Part shown: piece after piece, positions 1 through 8,256 of the stretch
Layout of the letters: each line of letters opens with the position of its first letter
Position numbering within the stretch: the first letter of the stretch is position 1
Assembly: GCF_036226605.1 (NCBI RefSeq)
Contig: NZ_CP109000.1
Coordinates: 1,856,501-1,920,500 of the forward strand
Direction of reading: 5' to 3'
DNA from: Streptomyces sp. NBC_00704
Lineage (GTDB): Bacteria > Actinomycetota > Actinomycetes > Streptomycetales > Streptomycetaceae
DNA: 64,000 nucleotides
Translations under genes and position numbers: made by a program
The notes under the pieces: generated by a model
Database searches by the model: none
Seen by the model: only the letters and a program-made list of their open reading frames with translations
What the model was told of the DNA's origin: nothing

Positions 1-111
1 ATATATGACGTACGAAGTACGACGCGTTGAAGGTAGGAGGGGCCCCGCGTTTCGTCAATGCTTCTTGCAGAGGAAGTTGAGGTCTCCGGGACACAAGGGC
101 CCCCAGAGGGG
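1..111. other. intergenic window edge
   Basis: There is no convincing gene here. The stretch lies downstream of the metallo-hydrolase stop codon and is cut by the window edge. I see no clear terminator hairpin. Confidence 0.5.
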
Positions 112-873
112 TCAGAAGGGGATGGTCTCGCCCTCGCGCGCCGTGCGGGTGGGGCCGCCGAAGACGGCGGCGGCGCGGGCGGTCGCGGTCTCGCGGGTCA
201 GCGTCGGGCCGACATGGGTGACGTACAGCTCGCGCACCCCCGCCTTGCGGGCCGTCTCGCCGGCCTCCTCGGGCGTGAGATGCACCGGCTGCCCGTGTTC
301 GCCTTCGCGATGCCGGTCGACGTCCGCCTCGCACAGGAACAGGTCGGCGCCCGAGGCGAGTTCGGTGAGCGCGTCGCACGGCCCGCTGTCCCCCGAGTAC
401 ACGAGGACGCTGCCCTGGCACTCGGCGCGCAGCGCGTACGCCTCGGTGTCGTGGGCCACCGCGCGCGAGGTGAGACGCAGGTTCCAGTGCCGCACGGTGT
501 GCCCGTCGAACAGCGGCCTGAAGTCGAGGTACTCGCCGAGGAACCGTACGTCCGGGCGGCCCAGGAAGCCGGCCAGCCGACGGGCGCAGTCGAGCGGCGC
601 GTACACCGGGATCGGGGCCGGCGGGGTCATCCCGCCGTGGGCGAAGGCGTAGGCGGCGGCGAGGAGGTCCGCGCTGTGGTCGGCGTGCAGATGGGAGATC
701 CAGATCGCGGTGAGCCGGTCGGGGTCCGTGTGCCGCTGCAACTCGGCGAACGTGCCGGTGCCCGCGTCCACCCACACCTCCGCGCCCGCGCCGCGCACCA
801 GGTATCCGGAGCAGGGGCGGCCGGGCCCCGGGTGCGGAGAGGCGGTGCCGAGGACGGTGAGGCTGAGGGGCAT
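112..873 (-). CDS. MBL-fold metal-dependent hydrolase (RNase Z-like)
   Basis: This 253-residue protein has the metallo-beta-lactamase fold. The HLHADH metal-binding motif is at residues 61-66, with further ligands in YSGDSGPCD, LCEAD and THVGP downstream. The closest type is the RNase Z/arylsulfatase-like branch of small cytosolic hydrolases, and the substrate cannot be read from sequence. The ATG is preceded by a TACGCT -10 hexamer at 881-886 and no Shine-Dalgarno, which suggests a leaderless transcript. It is probably monocistronic, since the neighbouring minus-strand gene ends 222 bp upstream of its start. Confidence 0.85.
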   Translation of the reverse strand: MPLSLTVLGTASPHPGPGRPCSGYLVRGAGAEVWVDAGTGTFAELQRHTDPDRLTAIWISHLHADHSADLLAAAYAFAHGGMTPPAPIPVYAPLDCARRLAGFLGRPDVRFLGEYLDFRPLFDGHTVRHWNLRLTSRAVAHDTEAYALRAECQGSVLVYSGDSGPCDALTELASGADLFLCEADVDRHREGEHGQPVHLTPEEAGETARKAGVRELYVTHVGPTLTRETATARAAAVFGGPTRTAREGETIPF

Positions 874-1095
874 GGTGGGGAGCGTACGTTTCGCCGCCGC
901 CGGACGCGGCCCGAACGCCCCGGTCCACGGCGGCCGCGGTCCACCGTCCTCTCCTCGCGGCGGCCGGATCCGGGCTCCGCCGCCCCGCGCACCGGCCCGT
1001 GACCCGCTCGAACTGTGCCGGGCCGACCGGAGCCGCCGCCGTGCACGCGCGCGTGCGCGGCTGCCTCACGGGCGCCCCCGCCGGGGCGACCGCGG

Positions 1096-1692
1096 CTACG
1101 AACGGGGCGTCCACCCCGGATCGCGCCCGCTCAGCCCGAGCGCGCGGTCGAGCAGCGGGGCGTCCGGGGGGACGGGGACGACGGGGCCGAAGGGGCCCGC
1201 GCCGGACCCGGCGTCGGCCGCCGCGGACAGGAATCCGTACGCCGCCGACAGCGCCGCCGGGTCCGGGTCGTAGCTCTGGCCGGTGGCGCGGGCCAGGTCC
1301 CAGCCGTGGATCACCAGTTCGTCGGCGACGACGGCCGCGGCGACCTCGCCGGACAGGTCCACGCCGCCCGCGCGGGTCATGCCGGTCCGGGCGGCCGGGT
1401 CGCGCCAGGCCGCGACGAGGGCGTCGAGCGCGGCGGCCAGGTCCGCGCGCCAGTGCGGGCCGGGTTCCGGCGCGGCCGCGTCGGGCGGGGTGTCGGTCGT
1501 GGGGCCGAGGTCCTTGCGGGCCGCGTCGCGGAAGGCCACGGACAGGCCGGTGAGGTGGGCGAGGAGGTTGCCCACGGCGCAGCCCGGACAGGGCGTCGCG
1601 TGGCCCAGTTGCCCGTCGCGCACACCGTCCGCGAGGCGCGCGATGATCCGGGCCTGCGGGCCGAGGTCGAAGGTCGTCGTCGTGTCGGTCAT
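1096..1692 (-). CDS. TIGR03086-type DinB / mycothiol-dependent maleylpyruvate isomerase N-domain protein
   Basis: This 198-residue protein has the pattern of the actinobacterial DinB superfamily: TPCPGCAVGNLLAHL near residues 38-52 supplies the first metal-binding His, and ELVIHGWDLARATGQ supplies the second. Family members bind a divalent metal and some use mycothiol as cofactor; the substrate here is unknown. I chose the ATG at 1692, which has a purine-rich GGAGGG about ten bases upstream, over a longer frame reaching 2247 that runs antisense through the MFS gene. It diverges from the MFS exporter at 1793. Confidence 0.8.
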   Translation of the reverse strand: MTDTTTTFDLGPQARIIARLADGVRDGQLGHATPCPGCAVGNLLAHLTGLSVAFRDAARKDLGPTTDTPPDAAAPEPGPHWRADLAAALDALVAAWRDPAARTGMTRAGGVDLSGEVAAAVVADELVIHGWDLARATGQSYDPDPAALSAAYGFLSAAADAGSGAGPFGPVVPVPPDAPLLDRALGLSGRDPGWTPRS

Positions 1693-1792
1693 ACGGAGGA
1701 GACCCTCCGCGCGCCGAGAACTCATCGCGGCGCCGCGGATAAGGCACCTGCCCGATGCGGTGCGGGCCTCCTTAGACCCACGATGACCTGGC

Positions 1793-3040
1793 ATGACGAA
1801 GAACTGGTCCGGGTTGCGGATCCTGCGCGACCGTGACGCGGCGCTCTGCCTGGCCGTCTCGGTGGTGTCCGGTTTCGGCACCTCGGCGCTCTGGCTGGCG
1901 TCCGGTGTGTGGGTCAAGGACCTCACCGGCTCCGACGGCCTCGCCGCGCTGTGCGTGCTGGCGCTGTGGGCGCCCACGCTCCTCGCCCCGCTGCTCGGCT
2001 CCCTCGCCGACCGCCACCGCCGGCGCCCCCTGCTCGTCGCCTTCAACCTGGGCCCGGCGGCCCTGCTGCTCACCGTGCTCGCTGTGGACTCGCCCGCACG
2101 GCTGTGGCTGCTGTTCACGGTGCTGTTCCTGTACGGCGCCGCCTGCGTCGTCGTCGACGCGGCCGAGTCCGCGCTCGTGGCCGCCGCCGTCGCCCCGGAG
2201 CTGCTCGGCGACTTCAACGGGCTGCGCATGACGCTCACCGAGGGCATGAAGCTGGTCGCCCCGCCGACCGGAGCCGTCGTGTACGCCGCTCAGGGCGGCC
2301 ACGGGGTGGCGCTGCTGGACGCGGCCACGTTCGTCTGCGCGGCCGGGCTGTACGGCTGCGTGACGGTCCGCGAGGAACGGCCGCGACGGACCGCCGGCCA
2401 CTGGCGGGCGCACACCGCCGAGGGCGCCCGCTTCCTGTGGGCGCATCCGGGGCTGCGCCCCCTCGTCGCGGCCGGCGGCGCGACGATGCTGTGCGCGGGC
2501 CTGGGCGCGCCGCTGGTCTACGCCGTCGTCGAGGGGCTCGGCCACTCCCCCGCGTACGCGGGCGCGCTGTACGCCGCCCAGGGCGCCGGTTCGGTCGTGG
2601 CGGGGCTGCTCGCGGGGCCCGCGCTGCGGCGGCTGGGGGCGCGCCGGTTCGCGGCGTGCGGGATCGCCCTCACGGCCGCGGCGGTCGCCGCCCAGGCCGT
2701 CCCCTCGGCGCCCGTGGCCCTGATGTGCGGCGCGGCCATCGGCGCCGGGCTGCCGTGCCCCCTGATCGCGGCGCTGACCGCCGTGCAGCAGCAGACGCCG
2801 CAGGCGCTGCTCGGCCGGGTCACCGCCACGGCCGGCACCCTGCTGTACGCGCCGAACGCGATCGGCCTGGCGGCGGGCGCGGGCCTGGTCGAACTCGTCC
2901 CCTACCAGGCCCTGTTGCTGACGCTGGGCCTGGCACGGCTGACCGCGGTCCTCCCCTTGCTGCGGCCCCCCGCGCGGCAGCGGGGTGAGGTCACGGCCCA
3001 CCCGGCCGTCGATCCGGCGCCCGAAGCCGACCGGACGTGA
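1793..3040 (+). CDS. MFS transporter (MFS_3 / EntS-like exporter)
   Basis: This 415-residue polytopic protein has roughly 12 hydrophobic helices. The cytoplasmic loop SLADRHRRRPLL near residues 65-75 is the typical MFS motif A between helices 2 and 3. The architecture matches the MFS_3 group, which exports siderophores or macrolides; the substrate is unknown. The ATG has no good Shine-Dalgarno; a TTAGAC -10-like hexamer lies about 20 bases upstream. It faces a 92-bp repeat tract and is convergent with the gene ending at 3587. Confidence 0.82.
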   Translation: MTKNWSGLRILRDRDAALCLAVSVVSGFGTSALWLASGVWVKDLTGSDGLAALCVLALWAPTLLAPLLGSLADRHRRRPLLVAFNLGPAALLLTVLAVDSPARLWLLFTVLFLYGAACVVVDAAESALVAAAVAPELLGDFNGLRMTLTEGMKLVAPPTGAVVYAAQGGHGVALLDAATFVCAAGLYGCVTVREERPRRTAGHWRAHTAEGARFLWAHPGLRPLVAAGGATMLCAGLGAPLVYAVVEGLGHSPAYAGALYAAQGAGSVVAGLLAGPALRRLGARRFAACGIALTAAAVAAQAVPSAPVALMCGAAIGAGLPCPLIAALTAVQQQTPQALLGRVTATAGTLLYAPNAIGLAAGAGLVELVPYQALLLTLGLARLTAVLPLLRPPARQRGEVTAHPAVDPAPEADRT

Positions 3041-3120
3041 GACGCCCCCGCCGACACCACCCGCCGCCCGCCGCCCGCCGTCCCGCCGCCCGTCTCCCCC
3101 GCCGACACCCCCCATCGCCC

Positions 3121-3580
3121 GCCGCCGTGACGAGCGCGCCCGCGATGGTCGACGCCCTCTCACCGGGCCGGTACCGACGCCGCACCGCCGCATCGACCGG
3201 CGCCCGCCGCCCGCCGCCGTGACAAGCGACCCCTCGACGGTCGACGCCCTCTCACCGGGCCGGTACCGACCCCGCACCGCCGCATCGACCGCCGCCCGCC
3301 GCCCGCCGCCGTGACAAGCGACCCCTCGACGGTCGACGCCCCCTCGCCGGGCCGGTACCGACCCCGCACCGCCGCATCGCCCGGCGCCCGCCGCCCGCCG
3401 CCGTGACGAGCGACCCCTCGACGGTCGACGCCCTCTCGCCGGGCCGGTACCGACCTCGCACCGCCGCATCGCCCGGCGCCCGCCGCCCGCCGCCGTGACG
3501 AGCGACCCCTCGACGGTCGACGCCCTCTCGCCGGGCCGGTACCGACCTCGGGCCCCGCATCGCCGCGCCGCCGCGCCGGC
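3121..3580. repeat. five 92-bp tandem repeats
   Basis: Units start with GCCGCCGTGAC at 3121, 3213, 3305, 3397 and 3489, exactly 92 bp apart. They share GGTCGAC at 3147, 3239, 3331, 3423 and 3515 and a GGTACC palindrome further on. Units 4 and 5 are almost identical, unit 1 is the most diverged, and the last unit degrades after about 3560. The period is not a multiple of three, so no frame is kept and the tract is non-coding. A G/C-only low-complexity stretch (3050-3120) leads into it. Confidence 0.95.
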
Positions 3581-3586
3581 GGCCGG

Positions 3587-4750
3587 TCAGCGTGCGGCGA
3601 GGGCCTCGCGCACCGCTTCCAGGTCGGCGTCCGACGCCAGCCCCGCGTGATACAGGCGGACTTCGGTCGCGCCGTGGGCGCGGGCGCGGGCCATGTCGGC
3701 GGCCAGGGTGGCGGGGCTGCCGCCCATGCCGGAGACGACGCCGAGGTTGGCGGCGAGGACCGCGCCCTCGCGGCCCTGCCCGGCGAAGGGCGTCAGCAGG
3801 CCGGGGCCGCCCGCGCAGGGCACGACGACGCCGTCCGCGACGGACAGGATGTGCACGGGGTCGACGCCCGCGTTGGCGCCGACGTGATGGGTCACGGGAT
3901 CGGCGTGCAGCAGGACCTGGAAGCCGGCGGGCGCGGCCGCCCGGACGGCGGCCACGGCCGCCTCCTGGAGGGTGCGGGCCCGTTCGTCGCGCCACGCGCG
4001 TGTGGCCGCGGCCGTCTCCTCCCCGAGGAGTTTCTCGACCCCCGTCCAGCCCCCGTCGTCCGGCGCTCCCCGCCACAGCGGCTCCAGCGCGTCCCGGACG
4101 GCGGCGGCGAGCGCGTCGGCGTCCAGGCCCTGTGCGCCGTAGCCGGTCCGGCAGGCGGGGCAGAAGCAGAGGGACATCAGGTACTGGCCGGCGTCCCCGA
4201 GGCCGACGCCGGCGGTCTTGTCGTGGGCGTGCAGGTGCTGTAGTCCGTACCAGCCGAGCGACTCCAGTTCGGTGCCCGCCGCGCCGGGGCGCACGGCGGC
4301 CTCGGCGGCGAGGTCGACCAGGTACGCGCGGGTCGCGGGCTGCGCGACGCAGGGCGCCCAGGGGTAGCGGTCGCCGTAGGCGTTCACCACGGAGGTGTCG
4401 GGATGCTCCGCGCCCAGGCGGGAGTTGTGCGCGAGGACCACCCAGGTGTGCACCTCCAGGCCGGTCGCGGCGAGCGCCTCGGCGGCCTCGCCGCAGGCGT
4501 CGCCGGGGGCCCAGTCGCCGGCCGGGTACGGGCGCAGGGCGCGTCCCCGCCAGCGGCCGTCCGGCGGGTAGAGCACGGCCGCGTGTTCGGCGGTGACGAC
4601 GCGGTGCCGCGGGTGGCGGGGGGTCAGGGCGCGGGTGGAGTGGTAGGCCGAGGCGAGGGTGACCTGTTCCACGCCGAGCGAGGCGATCCGGGCGGGCGCC
4701 CCGGGGTCGCCGTTGACGTCCCACGGGTAGACGAACGTCGAGGCCTTCAC
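3587..4750 (-). CDS. conserved unknown, TIM-barrel glycoside-hydrolase-like protein
   Basis: I do not recognise this 387-residue protein with certainty. It has no signal peptide. It contains a CFCPAC motif after GQYLMSL, as seen in hypothetical glycosyl-hydrolase families, a HLHAHDKTAG segment, and alternating strand/helix blocks suggesting a TIM barrel. The GTG start overlaps the kdgD stop as GTGA, so the two are translationally coupled. That argues for a role in the same uronate or uronide catabolism, perhaps on an oligouronide or a sugar acid derivative. The function is inference from context only. Confidence 0.7.
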   Translation of the reverse strand: MKASTFVYPWDVNGDPGAPARIASLGVEQVTLASAYHSTRALTPRHPRHRVVTAEHAAVLYPPDGRWRGRALRPYPAGDWAPGDACGEAAEALAATGLEVHTWVVLAHNSRLGAEHPDTSVVNAYGDRYPWAPCVAQPATRAYLVDLAAEAAVRPGAAGTELESLGWYGLQHLHAHDKTAGVGLGDAGQYLMSLCFCPACRTGYGAQGLDADALAAAVRDALEPLWRGAPDDGGWTGVEKLLGEETAAATRAWRDERARTLQEAAVAAVRAAAPAGFQVLLHADPVTHHVGANAGVDPVHILSVADGVVVPCAGGPGLLTPFAGQGREGAVLAANLGVVSGMGGSPATLAADMARARAHGATEVRLYHAGLASDADLEAVREALAAR

Positions 4751-5691
4751 CGGTTGTCCTCCTCCAGCAGCGCGTGAGCGCGCTCCATCACCAGGGCGAG
4801 CTGCTTGACATGATCCTCGCCCGGTTCGTGCAGCGGCGGGCGGACCTCGCCGACGTCGAGCCCGCGCAGCCGGACCGCGGCCTTGACGAGCGAGACGGCG
4901 TATCCGCGGCCCAGGGCGCGCAGTTCGACGAACGGCCGGTAGAACCCGTCGAGGAGGCGGTGGACGGTGTCGTCGTCGCCGGAGGCGAGCGCCCGGTGGA
5001 AGGCGAGGGCGACCTCGGGGGCGAAGCAGAACACGGCCGAGGAGTAGAGGGTGACGCCGAGCGCCCGGTAGGCGAGCTGGGTCTGTTCGGCGGTCGGCAG
5101 GCCGTTGAAGTAGAGGAAGTCGCCGGGCGCCGCGGTGCGCACGGCGCTGATGATCCGCTGCATCAGGTCGAGGTCGCCGAGGCCGTCCTTCAGGCCGACG
5201 ATCCCCTCGGTCCGGGCGAGTTCGACGACGGTGTCCGGGGTGAGGACGGCGTTGTCGCGCTGGTAGACGATGACGGGCAGGGAGGTCGCGGCCGCCACCG
5301 TGCGGTAGTGCCGCAGCAGGCCCTCCTGGGCGGCGACGACGAGGTAGGGCGGCAGGACGAGCAGGCCGTCCGCCCCGGCCGCCTCGGCGAGGCGGGCGTA
5401 GCGCACGGCGAGGGCGGTGCCGTACCCGGCGCCCGCCACGACCGGAACCCGTCCGGCGGTCTCCTCCACGGCCGTCCGGACGCAGGCCTCGAACTCCTCC
5501 GGCGTGAGCGCGTGGAACTCCCCGGTCCCGCAGGCGGCGAAGACGGCGGCGGCGCCCGCCTCCACGCCGCCGCGCACATGCGCGCGGAAGACGTCGAGGT
5601 CCAGGGCGCCGTCGGGGCCGTAGGCGGTGACGGGGAAGAAGAGCGGTCCACTGGGGACGCGGAGGCGGGCGGCGAGCGGGGCTGACGTCAC
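4747..5691 (-). CDS. kdgD: 5-dehydro-4-deoxyglucarate dehydratase (DapA superfamily)
   Basis: This Schiff-base aldolase-superfamily enzyme would convert 5-keto-4-deoxyglucarate to alpha-ketoglutarate semialdehyde, CO2 and water. Counted from the GTG at 5691 (314 residues) it shows GTGEF at 56-60, the catalytic Tyr in IVYQRDNAVL at about 143, and the Schiff-base Lys in VGLKDGLGD at about 168; the YQRDN and KDGLGD signatures distinguish KdgD from DapA. An upstream in-frame ATG at 5709 exists, but it lies inside an operator copy and lacks a Shine-Dalgarno, whereas the GTG follows GGGAGGG. It diverges from uronate dehydrogenase, the first step of the same pathway. Confidence 0.88.
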   Translation of the reverse strand: MTSAPLAARLRVPSGPLFFPVTAYGPDGALDLDVFRAHVRGGVEAGAAAVFAACGTGEFHALTPEEFEACVRTAVEETAGRVPVVAGAGYGTALAVRYARLAEAAGADGLLVLPPYLVVAAQEGLLRHYRTVAAATSLPVIVYQRDNAVLTPDTVVELARTEGIVGLKDGLGDLDLMQRIISAVRTAAPGDFLYFNGLPTAEQTQLAYRALGVTLYSSAVFCFAPEVALAFHRALASGDDDTVHRLLDGFYRPFVELRALGRGYAVSLVKAAVRLRGLDVGEVRPPLHEPGEDHVKQLALVMERAHALLEEDNR

Positions 5692-5703
5692 GGGCCCTCC
5701 CGG

Positions 5704-5719
5704 GTCCATATTCTTGAGC
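5704..5719. promoter_or_regulatory. operator copy 1 of uronate locus
   Basis: GTCCATATTCTTGAGC is one of three copies of a GTYCA-N6-TGRAC-like palindrome shared by kdgD and udh. It overlaps the alternative kdgD ATG. Its centre is 19 bp from copy 2, so the two sites lie roughly on the same helical face. Confidence 0.6.
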
Positions 5720-5722
5720 AGC

Positions 5723-5738
5723 GTCCATATTCCTGAAC
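5723..5738. promoter_or_regulatory. operator copy 2 of uronate locus
   Basis: GTCCATATTCCTGAAC is a near-perfect GTYCA-N6-TGRAC palindrome sitting at the predicted kdgD transcription start. IclR- or GntR-type repressors of sugar-acid genes commonly bind such sites; the regulator itself is not in this window. Confidence 0.65.
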
Positions 5739-5744
5739 AAGTTC

Positions 5745-5774
5745 ACGCTAAGGTGCCCGATCGAGCCCGGTCAA
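5745..5774 (-). promoter_or_regulatory. kdgD promoter
   Basis: On the minus strand TTGACC (5769-5774) is followed after 18 bp by TAGCGT (5745-5750). The predicted start near 5738 falls inside operator copy 2. The same -10 sequence and spacing occur in the divergent udh promoter. Confidence 0.6.
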
Positions 5775-5823
5775 GCCGACCAACCCCGGGGACACCAGCA
5801 GTTTTGCCACCCCTGCCGCACAC

Positions 5824-5853
5824 TTGACGGGTACCGCCGCCGCTCCTTAGCGT
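5824..5853 (+). promoter_or_regulatory. udh promoter
   Basis: TTGACG (5824-5829), an 18-bp spacer and TAGCGT (5848-5853) form a good housekeeping-type promoter. Operator copy 3 begins directly after the -10. Confidence 0.6.
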
Positions 5854-5869
5854 GTCCACGAATGTGAAC
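5854..5869. promoter_or_regulatory. operator copy 3 of uronate locus
   Basis: GTCCACGAATGTGAAC matches the GTYCA-N6-TGRAC palindrome found twice in front of kdgD. It covers the expected udh transcription start, so binding would block initiation. Confidence 0.6.
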
Positions 5870-5919
5870 CGCGGCCACGGATACGTCCGGCTGCTCAAGT
5901 GACCCGAGGAGACCCGAGG

Positions 5920-6729
5920 ATGCCCGCTCCGCGCACCGTCCTGCTCACCGGCGCCGCCGGCGGCCTCGGCACCCTGATGCGGGACCTGCTGCCGGCCTAC
6001 GGCTACGAGCTGCGCCTGCTCGACCTGCGCCCGGTCGAGGGCGAGCCGGAGGCGATCGTCGCGGACCTGGCCGACAAGCGGGCCGTCCGGGAGGCCGTGC
6101 GGGGCGTCGACGCGATCATCCACCTCGCGGGCATCTCCCTGGAAGCCCCCTTCGAGAAGATCCTCACCGCCAACATCGCGGGCACGTACAACCTGTACGA
6201 GGCCGCGCACGACGAGGGCGTGCGGCGCGTCGTCTTCGCCTCCTCCAACCACGCCGTCGGCTTCACGCCCCGCCCCCGCGGCGAGGACCCCCTGATCCCG
6301 ATCGACACCCCGCACCGCCCCGACACGTTCTACGGCCTGTCCAAGGCCTTCGGCGAGGACCTGGCCCAGTTCTACTGGGACAAGCACGGCCTGGAGAGCG
6401 TCTCGGTGCGCATCGGCTCCTGCTTCGGCGAACCGACCAGCGTGCGCATGCTGTCGGTGTGGATGAGCCCGGCCGACTGCGCCCGCCTCCTGCACGCGTC
6501 CCTGACCGCCGAGAACGTCGGCCACACCGTCGTCTACGGCTCGTCGGCCAACACCCGGCTGTGGTGGGACCTGTCGACCGCGCGCGCCCTCGGCTACGAG
6601 CCGCAGGACGACTCCGAGCCGTACGCGCAGAAGCTGATCGCCGAACAGGGCGAGCTGGACCCGGAGAACATCGCCCACGCCCATCTGGGCGGCCACTTCG
6701 TCAGCGACCCGCCGATCTGGCCCTACTGA
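5920..6729 (+). CDS. udh: NAD-dependent uronate dehydrogenase (SDR epimerase family)
   Basis: This 269-residue extended/atypical SDR has the nucleotide-binding motif TGAAGGLG at residues 10-17 and the catalytic YGLSK at 138-142. ASSNHAVGF and the short C-terminus match uronate dehydrogenases (about 265 residues), which oxidise D-glucuronate or D-galacturonate to the aldarolactone. The start at 5920 follows GAGGAG at 7-8 bp spacing; an upstream GTG at 5899 lacks one. Divergence from kdgD with shared operators supports an oxidative uronate pathway; the intermediate glucarate/galactarate dehydratase is not in the window. Confidence 0.85.
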   Translation: MPAPRTVLLTGAAGGLGTLMRDLLPAYGYELRLLDLRPVEGEPEAIVADLADKRAVREAVRGVDAIIHLAGISLEAPFEKILTANIAGTYNLYEAAHDEGVRRVVFASSNHAVGFTPRPRGEDPLIPIDTPHRPDTFYGLSKAFGEDLAQFYWDKHGLESVSVRIGSCFGEPTSVRMLSVWMSPADCARLLHASLTAENVGHTVVYGSSANTRLWWDLSTARALGYEPQDDSEPYAQKLIAEQGELDPENIAHAHLGGHFVSDPPIWPY

Positions 6730-6737
6730 CCGCTGGG

Positions 6738-6777
6738 CGACCTGGCGACCTGGCGACCTGGCGACCTGGCGACCTGG
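6738..6777. repeat. 8-bp tandem repeat (CGACCTGG) x5
   Basis: Five exact copies of CGACCTGG follow the udh stop codon and end in a partial unit. Their position in the 3-prime untranslated region and the perfect copies suggest a slippage-prone locus. Confidence 0.9.
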
Positions 6778-6899
6778 CGACGGAACCTCACAGGGGGCGC
6801 GCGCCGGCGCCGGGGGCGTGCGCGAGGGGGACGTGAGCCATTCGCGGGAGTGCCGGCCGGGTAAGGGAACGGCAAAGTGGTCCCGTTCGTTCACCCGGC

Positions 6900-8099
6900 A
6901 TGACCGCTATGACCCCCGGCTCGAACATCCCTCTCCCCGTCACGCGCGTGACGGTGGACGTCGCCGCCCCGGTGCGGCTCGACGTATCGGGCCTGCTGCT
7001 CACCGCCGACGGCAAGGTGCGCTCCGACGACGACTTCATCTTCTACAACCAGCCGAGCGGCCCCGGCGTGACCTACCGCTCCGGGGGCGGCGCGTCCCCC
7101 GACGCGATCACGGTCGACACCGCCGCGGTGCCCCCGGGCATCGAGAAGATCGTCGTCACCGCGAGCCCCGACGGCGCGGGACAGACGTTCCAGGGCATCG
7201 AACCGACGGCGACGATCAGAGGCGCGGACGACGGCACCGTCCTGGCCACCTTCACGCCCCCGGGGCTCGGCGCGGAGACGGCCCTGGTGGTCGTGGAGAT
7301 CTATCTGCGCAACGGCGTCTGGAAGGCCCGCGCGGTCGGCCAGGGCTACGCCGACGGCCTGGCCGGCATCGCCACCGACTTCGGCGTGACGGTGGAGGAG
7401 CCGGCGTCCGCCGCCCCGCCGCAGCCGGTCGCCCCGCCGCAGCCCGTGCTCCACACGCCCGTGGCGCCCCCGGCCCCGCCCGCCGCTCCCCCGGCCCCGC
7501 CCGCCGCCGCGCCCGGCACCGGGAAGATCAACCTGGACAAGGGCCGCGTCAGCCTGCAGAAGAACCAGACCGTCTCCCTGATGAAGGGCGGCCGCCCGCT
7601 GCTCTCGCAGGTGAAGATGGGGCTCGGCTGGGAGCCCGCGTTCCGCGGCAAGGACATCGACCTGGACGCCTCGGTCATCGCGTTCGGCCCCCAGCGCAAC
7701 CACATCGACAGCTGCTACTTCGGCAAGCTCTCCATCGTGAACGGCGCGATCAAGCACTCCGGCGACAACCTCACCGGCGAGGGCGGCGGGGACGACGAGG
7801 TGATCGTCGTCGACCTCGGCAGGCTCCCGCAGGAGGTGACCGGTCTGGTCTTCACCGTGAACTCCTTCTCCGGCCAGAAGTTCACCGAGGTCGCCAAGGC
7901 CTACTGCCGGCTGCTGGACGCCGCGACCGGGGAGGAGCTGGTCCGCTTCGACCTCACCGGCACGGAGGCGCAGACGGGCGTGCTGATGGCCAAGCTGATC
8001 CGCCAGTTCTCCGGCGAGTGGGAGATGACGGCGATCGGCTCCTTCGTGAAGGCGCGCACGGTGCGCAACATGGTGAAGCCGGGCGCCGAGACCCTGTAG
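6900..8099 (+). CDS. double TerD-domain protein
   Basis: This 399-residue protein has two TerD (tellurium-resistance/stress) domains joined by a Pro/Ala-rich linker at about 165-207. The N-terminal half has VRLDVSGLLL, DDDFIFYNQ and a terminal WKARAVGQGYADGL. The C-terminal half has MGLGWEP, DIDLDASVIAF, SGDNLTGEGGGDDE and GEWEMTAIGSF. TerD domains bind calcium through the acidic loops and act in envelope or phage/tellurite stress; the exact role is unknown. No Shine-Dalgarno precedes the ATG, and a second ATG lies three codons on. A strong terminator follows the stop. Confidence 0.88.
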   Translation: MTAMTPGSNIPLPVTRVTVDVAAPVRLDVSGLLLTADGKVRSDDDFIFYNQPSGPGVTYRSGGGASPDAITVDTAAVPPGIEKIVVTASPDGAGQTFQGIEPTATIRGADDGTVLATFTPPGLGAETALVVVEIYLRNGVWKARAVGQGYADGLAGIATDFGVTVEEPASAAPPQPVAPPQPVLHTPVAPPAPPAAPPAPPAAAPGTGKINLDKGRVSLQKNQTVSLMKGGRPLLSQVKMGLGWEPAFRGKDIDLDASVIAFGPQRNHIDSCYFGKLSIVNGAIKHSGDNLTGEGGGDDEVIVVDLGRLPQEVTGLVFTVNSFSGQKFTEVAKAYCRLLDAATGEELVRFDLTGTEAQTGVLMAKLIRQFSGEWEMTAIGSFVKARTVRNMVKPGAETL

Positions 8100-8101
8100 C
8101 C

Positions 8102-8151
8102 GTGAGCGGGGCGGCCCCGGGGCCGCCCCCGGCCCTGATCGCCCCGCTCAC
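8102..8151 (+). terminator. terminator of terD-like gene
   Basis: Twelve-base arms GTGAGCGGGGCG and CGCCCCGCTCAC enclose a second GC-rich palindrome (8111-8126). It begins two bases after the stop and lies before the convergent tetR gene. Confidence 0.75.
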
Positions 8152-8256
8152 ACCCGGTTGCGGGCGCCCGCCGTCGCGGGGGCTCGCTGTCGCCGAGGGC
8201 GCGGCGTCGCCGGGGACTCCCTGTCGTCGGGGGCGCGCGGTCACCGGTCCGGTCCG

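Noticed and set aside
1772..3469. 565-residue minus-strand open frame
   Set aside because: It is the antisense shadow of the MFS gene extended through the tandem repeats; composition is Arg/Gly-rich with no domain.
3121..3580. CRISPR array
   Set aside because: The whole 92-bp unit repeats with no unique spacers, and no cas genes are nearby.
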